Assembly (NCBI GenBank): GCA_028280165.1
Contig: JANQMI010000167.1
Span: forward strand, 1 to 32,503
Reading direction: 5' to 3'
Length of the DNA: 32,503 nt
DNA from: Oceanicaulis sp.
GTDB taxonomy: Bacteria; Pseudomonadota; Alphaproteobacteria; Caulobacterales; Maricaulaceae
Of this stretch, positions 30,748 to 32,503 are shown one piece after another. The notes under the pieces were generated by a model. It had not been told where the DNA came from, made no database searches, and worked only from the letters and a program-made list of their open reading frames with translations. The position numbers and the translations under genes were made by a program. Numbering within the stretch: position 1 is the first letter of the stretch; every line of letters begins with the position of its first letter.

Positions 30748-30761
30748 AATTCGCTTCGTAA

Positions 30762-31847
<1,086 letters not shown>

Positions 31848-31874
31848 TACCGCGCCCGGCACGCGGAGGACGAG

Positions 31875-32503
31875 GTGGCTCTATACAGATCGGCGCGTAA
31901 ACGCGACGACGACACCGTCAGATTCCCGTTTGTCCTGTTTCTGGTCAGCTTGGGGCTGGCGCTGGGCGCGCTGTATCTGGATCGCCCGGCGCAACGCCCA
32001 GAAGCCTTGGCGCAGTTTCGGGCCGATGCGACCAACACCTTGCTGCCAGTCTTTCAGTTCATCGACGCGCCGGTGCGCGGTCTTGAGAATATTGGGCCAT
32101 GGTGGAAGCGTCAGTTCGAACTGGCCGAAGAGAACCGCGCACTTCAGGTCGAGATCGCTGAGCTGAGAGCCTGGCGCGATGTGGCCCAATCGCTTCAAGA
32201 GACGAATGCACGCTATCGCGATGCGCTGAACCTGCAAGGTCCCACGGTGGGCCAGCGCATCAGCGCGTGGTCGGTGGCCGATCAATCCTCTGAATTTGTT
32301 CGTTCGCGCCTGATTGGAGCGGGGGCCGCCCAAGGCGTTGCGCCCGGATTTCCGGTCGTCAATGTCTATGGGCTCATTGGCCGGACCGTGGAGGTGGGCG
32401 AGGAATCCTCGCGCATCCTGCTTCTCACTGACTTCAATAGCCGAATTGCCGTCATGGCGGACCGCTCCAACGCGCGCGCCCTTTTGGTCGGTGACAATAG
32501 CGA
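31875..32503 (+). CDS. mreC: Rod-shape protein MreC, 3' end cut by the window edge
   Basis: A frame from a GTG at 31875 runs off the right edge with about 209 visible residues. It begins with a short basic cytoplasmic tail (YRSARKRDDD) and a membrane helix (FPFVLFLVSLGLALGALYL). A periplasmic coiled coil follows (FELAEENRALQVEIAELRAW, then SLQETNARYRDALNL). The start of the paired beta domains is also visible (GAGAAQGVAPGFPVVNVYGLIGRTVEV, LLLTDFNSRIAVM). This is the MreC plan; the protein links MreB and MreD to the elongation synthase PBP2. GGAGG at 31865-31869 lies five bases before the GTG. Confidence 0.95.
   Translation, partial: MALYRSARKRDDDTVRFPFVLFLVSLGLALGALYLDRPAQRPEALAQFRADATNTLLPVFQFIDAPVRGLENIGPWWKRQFELAEENRALQVEIAELRAWRDVAQSLQETNARYRDALNLQGPTVGQRISAWSVADQSSEFVRSRLIGAGAAQGVAPGFPVVNVYGLIGRTVEVGEESSRILLLTDFNSRIAVMADRSNARALLVGDNS

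Overview
The window looks like a chromosomal segment from an alphaproteobacterium of the Caulobacterales/Maricaulales type (Maricaulis- or Oceanicaulis-like; this is inference). The grounds are high GC, frequent GTG/TTG starts with GGAGG-type ribosome sites, a TipN-like membrane coiled-coil protein at the left edge, a small RHH_4-type ribbon-helix-helix protein, and several palindromic intergenic repeat families of a kind common in this class. I see no phage, transposase, integrase or CRISPR array. Most genes are core or metabolic, with a few accessory cassettes between them.

Layout, left to right. 1-2991: a truncated TipN-like gene, a small membrane-anchored orphan, and a DUF418 membrane protein coupled to a gamma-glutamylcyclotransferase-like gene. 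3115-5583: a tyrosine-catabolism island with maiA divergent from hpd, then a MarR regulator; an 18-bp palindrome in the divergent gap is a plausible operator. 5767-8627: a bacterial alternative oxidase with a hairpin-rich leader, then a secreted three-domain metallophosphoesterase. 8873-11064: map, then sfsA coupled to a hotdog thioesterase, all on the minus strand. 11160-14422: a short CinA, a VWA lipoprotein and a ClpP paralogue. 14507-14594: tRNA-Leu(UAA), followed by a 430-bp gene-free stretch holding a 15-bp copy of the tRNA T-arm sequence and a dispersed repeat.

15028-19235 is the most interesting cassette: a secreted cupredoxin-like protein, a membrane sensor with HAMP, dead GGDEF and apparently intact EAL domains, and an outer-membrane beta-barrel, in one tightly coupled operon. 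It is best read as an uncharacterised envelope-sensing c-di-GMP module. Next come an AlkA-like glycosylase and an orphan barstar-like gene overlapping an unknown gene (20057-20730).

20836-23489 encodes the MurL/MurD2 route to D-glutamate in peptidoglycan, here as a convergent pair whose stop codons overlap; murD2 follows aroC. 24654-27079 holds a J-domain protein divergent from pdxH, then DUF1499 and RHH_4 genes meeting tail to tail. 27331-27792 is a periplasmic TPR-like protein with a recognisable promoter, an overlapping palindrome and a strong terminator. 27877-29825 is miaA coupled to a divergent ketol-acid reductoisomerase. The window ends with a VTT/DedA-type membrane protein and the start of the cell-shape operon (mreB, truncated mreC).

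Intergenic palindromic repeats of at least four families occupy several gene junctions, mostly as facing inverted arms, and probably contribute transcript ends. All family assignments were made by reading motifs; no database search was run.
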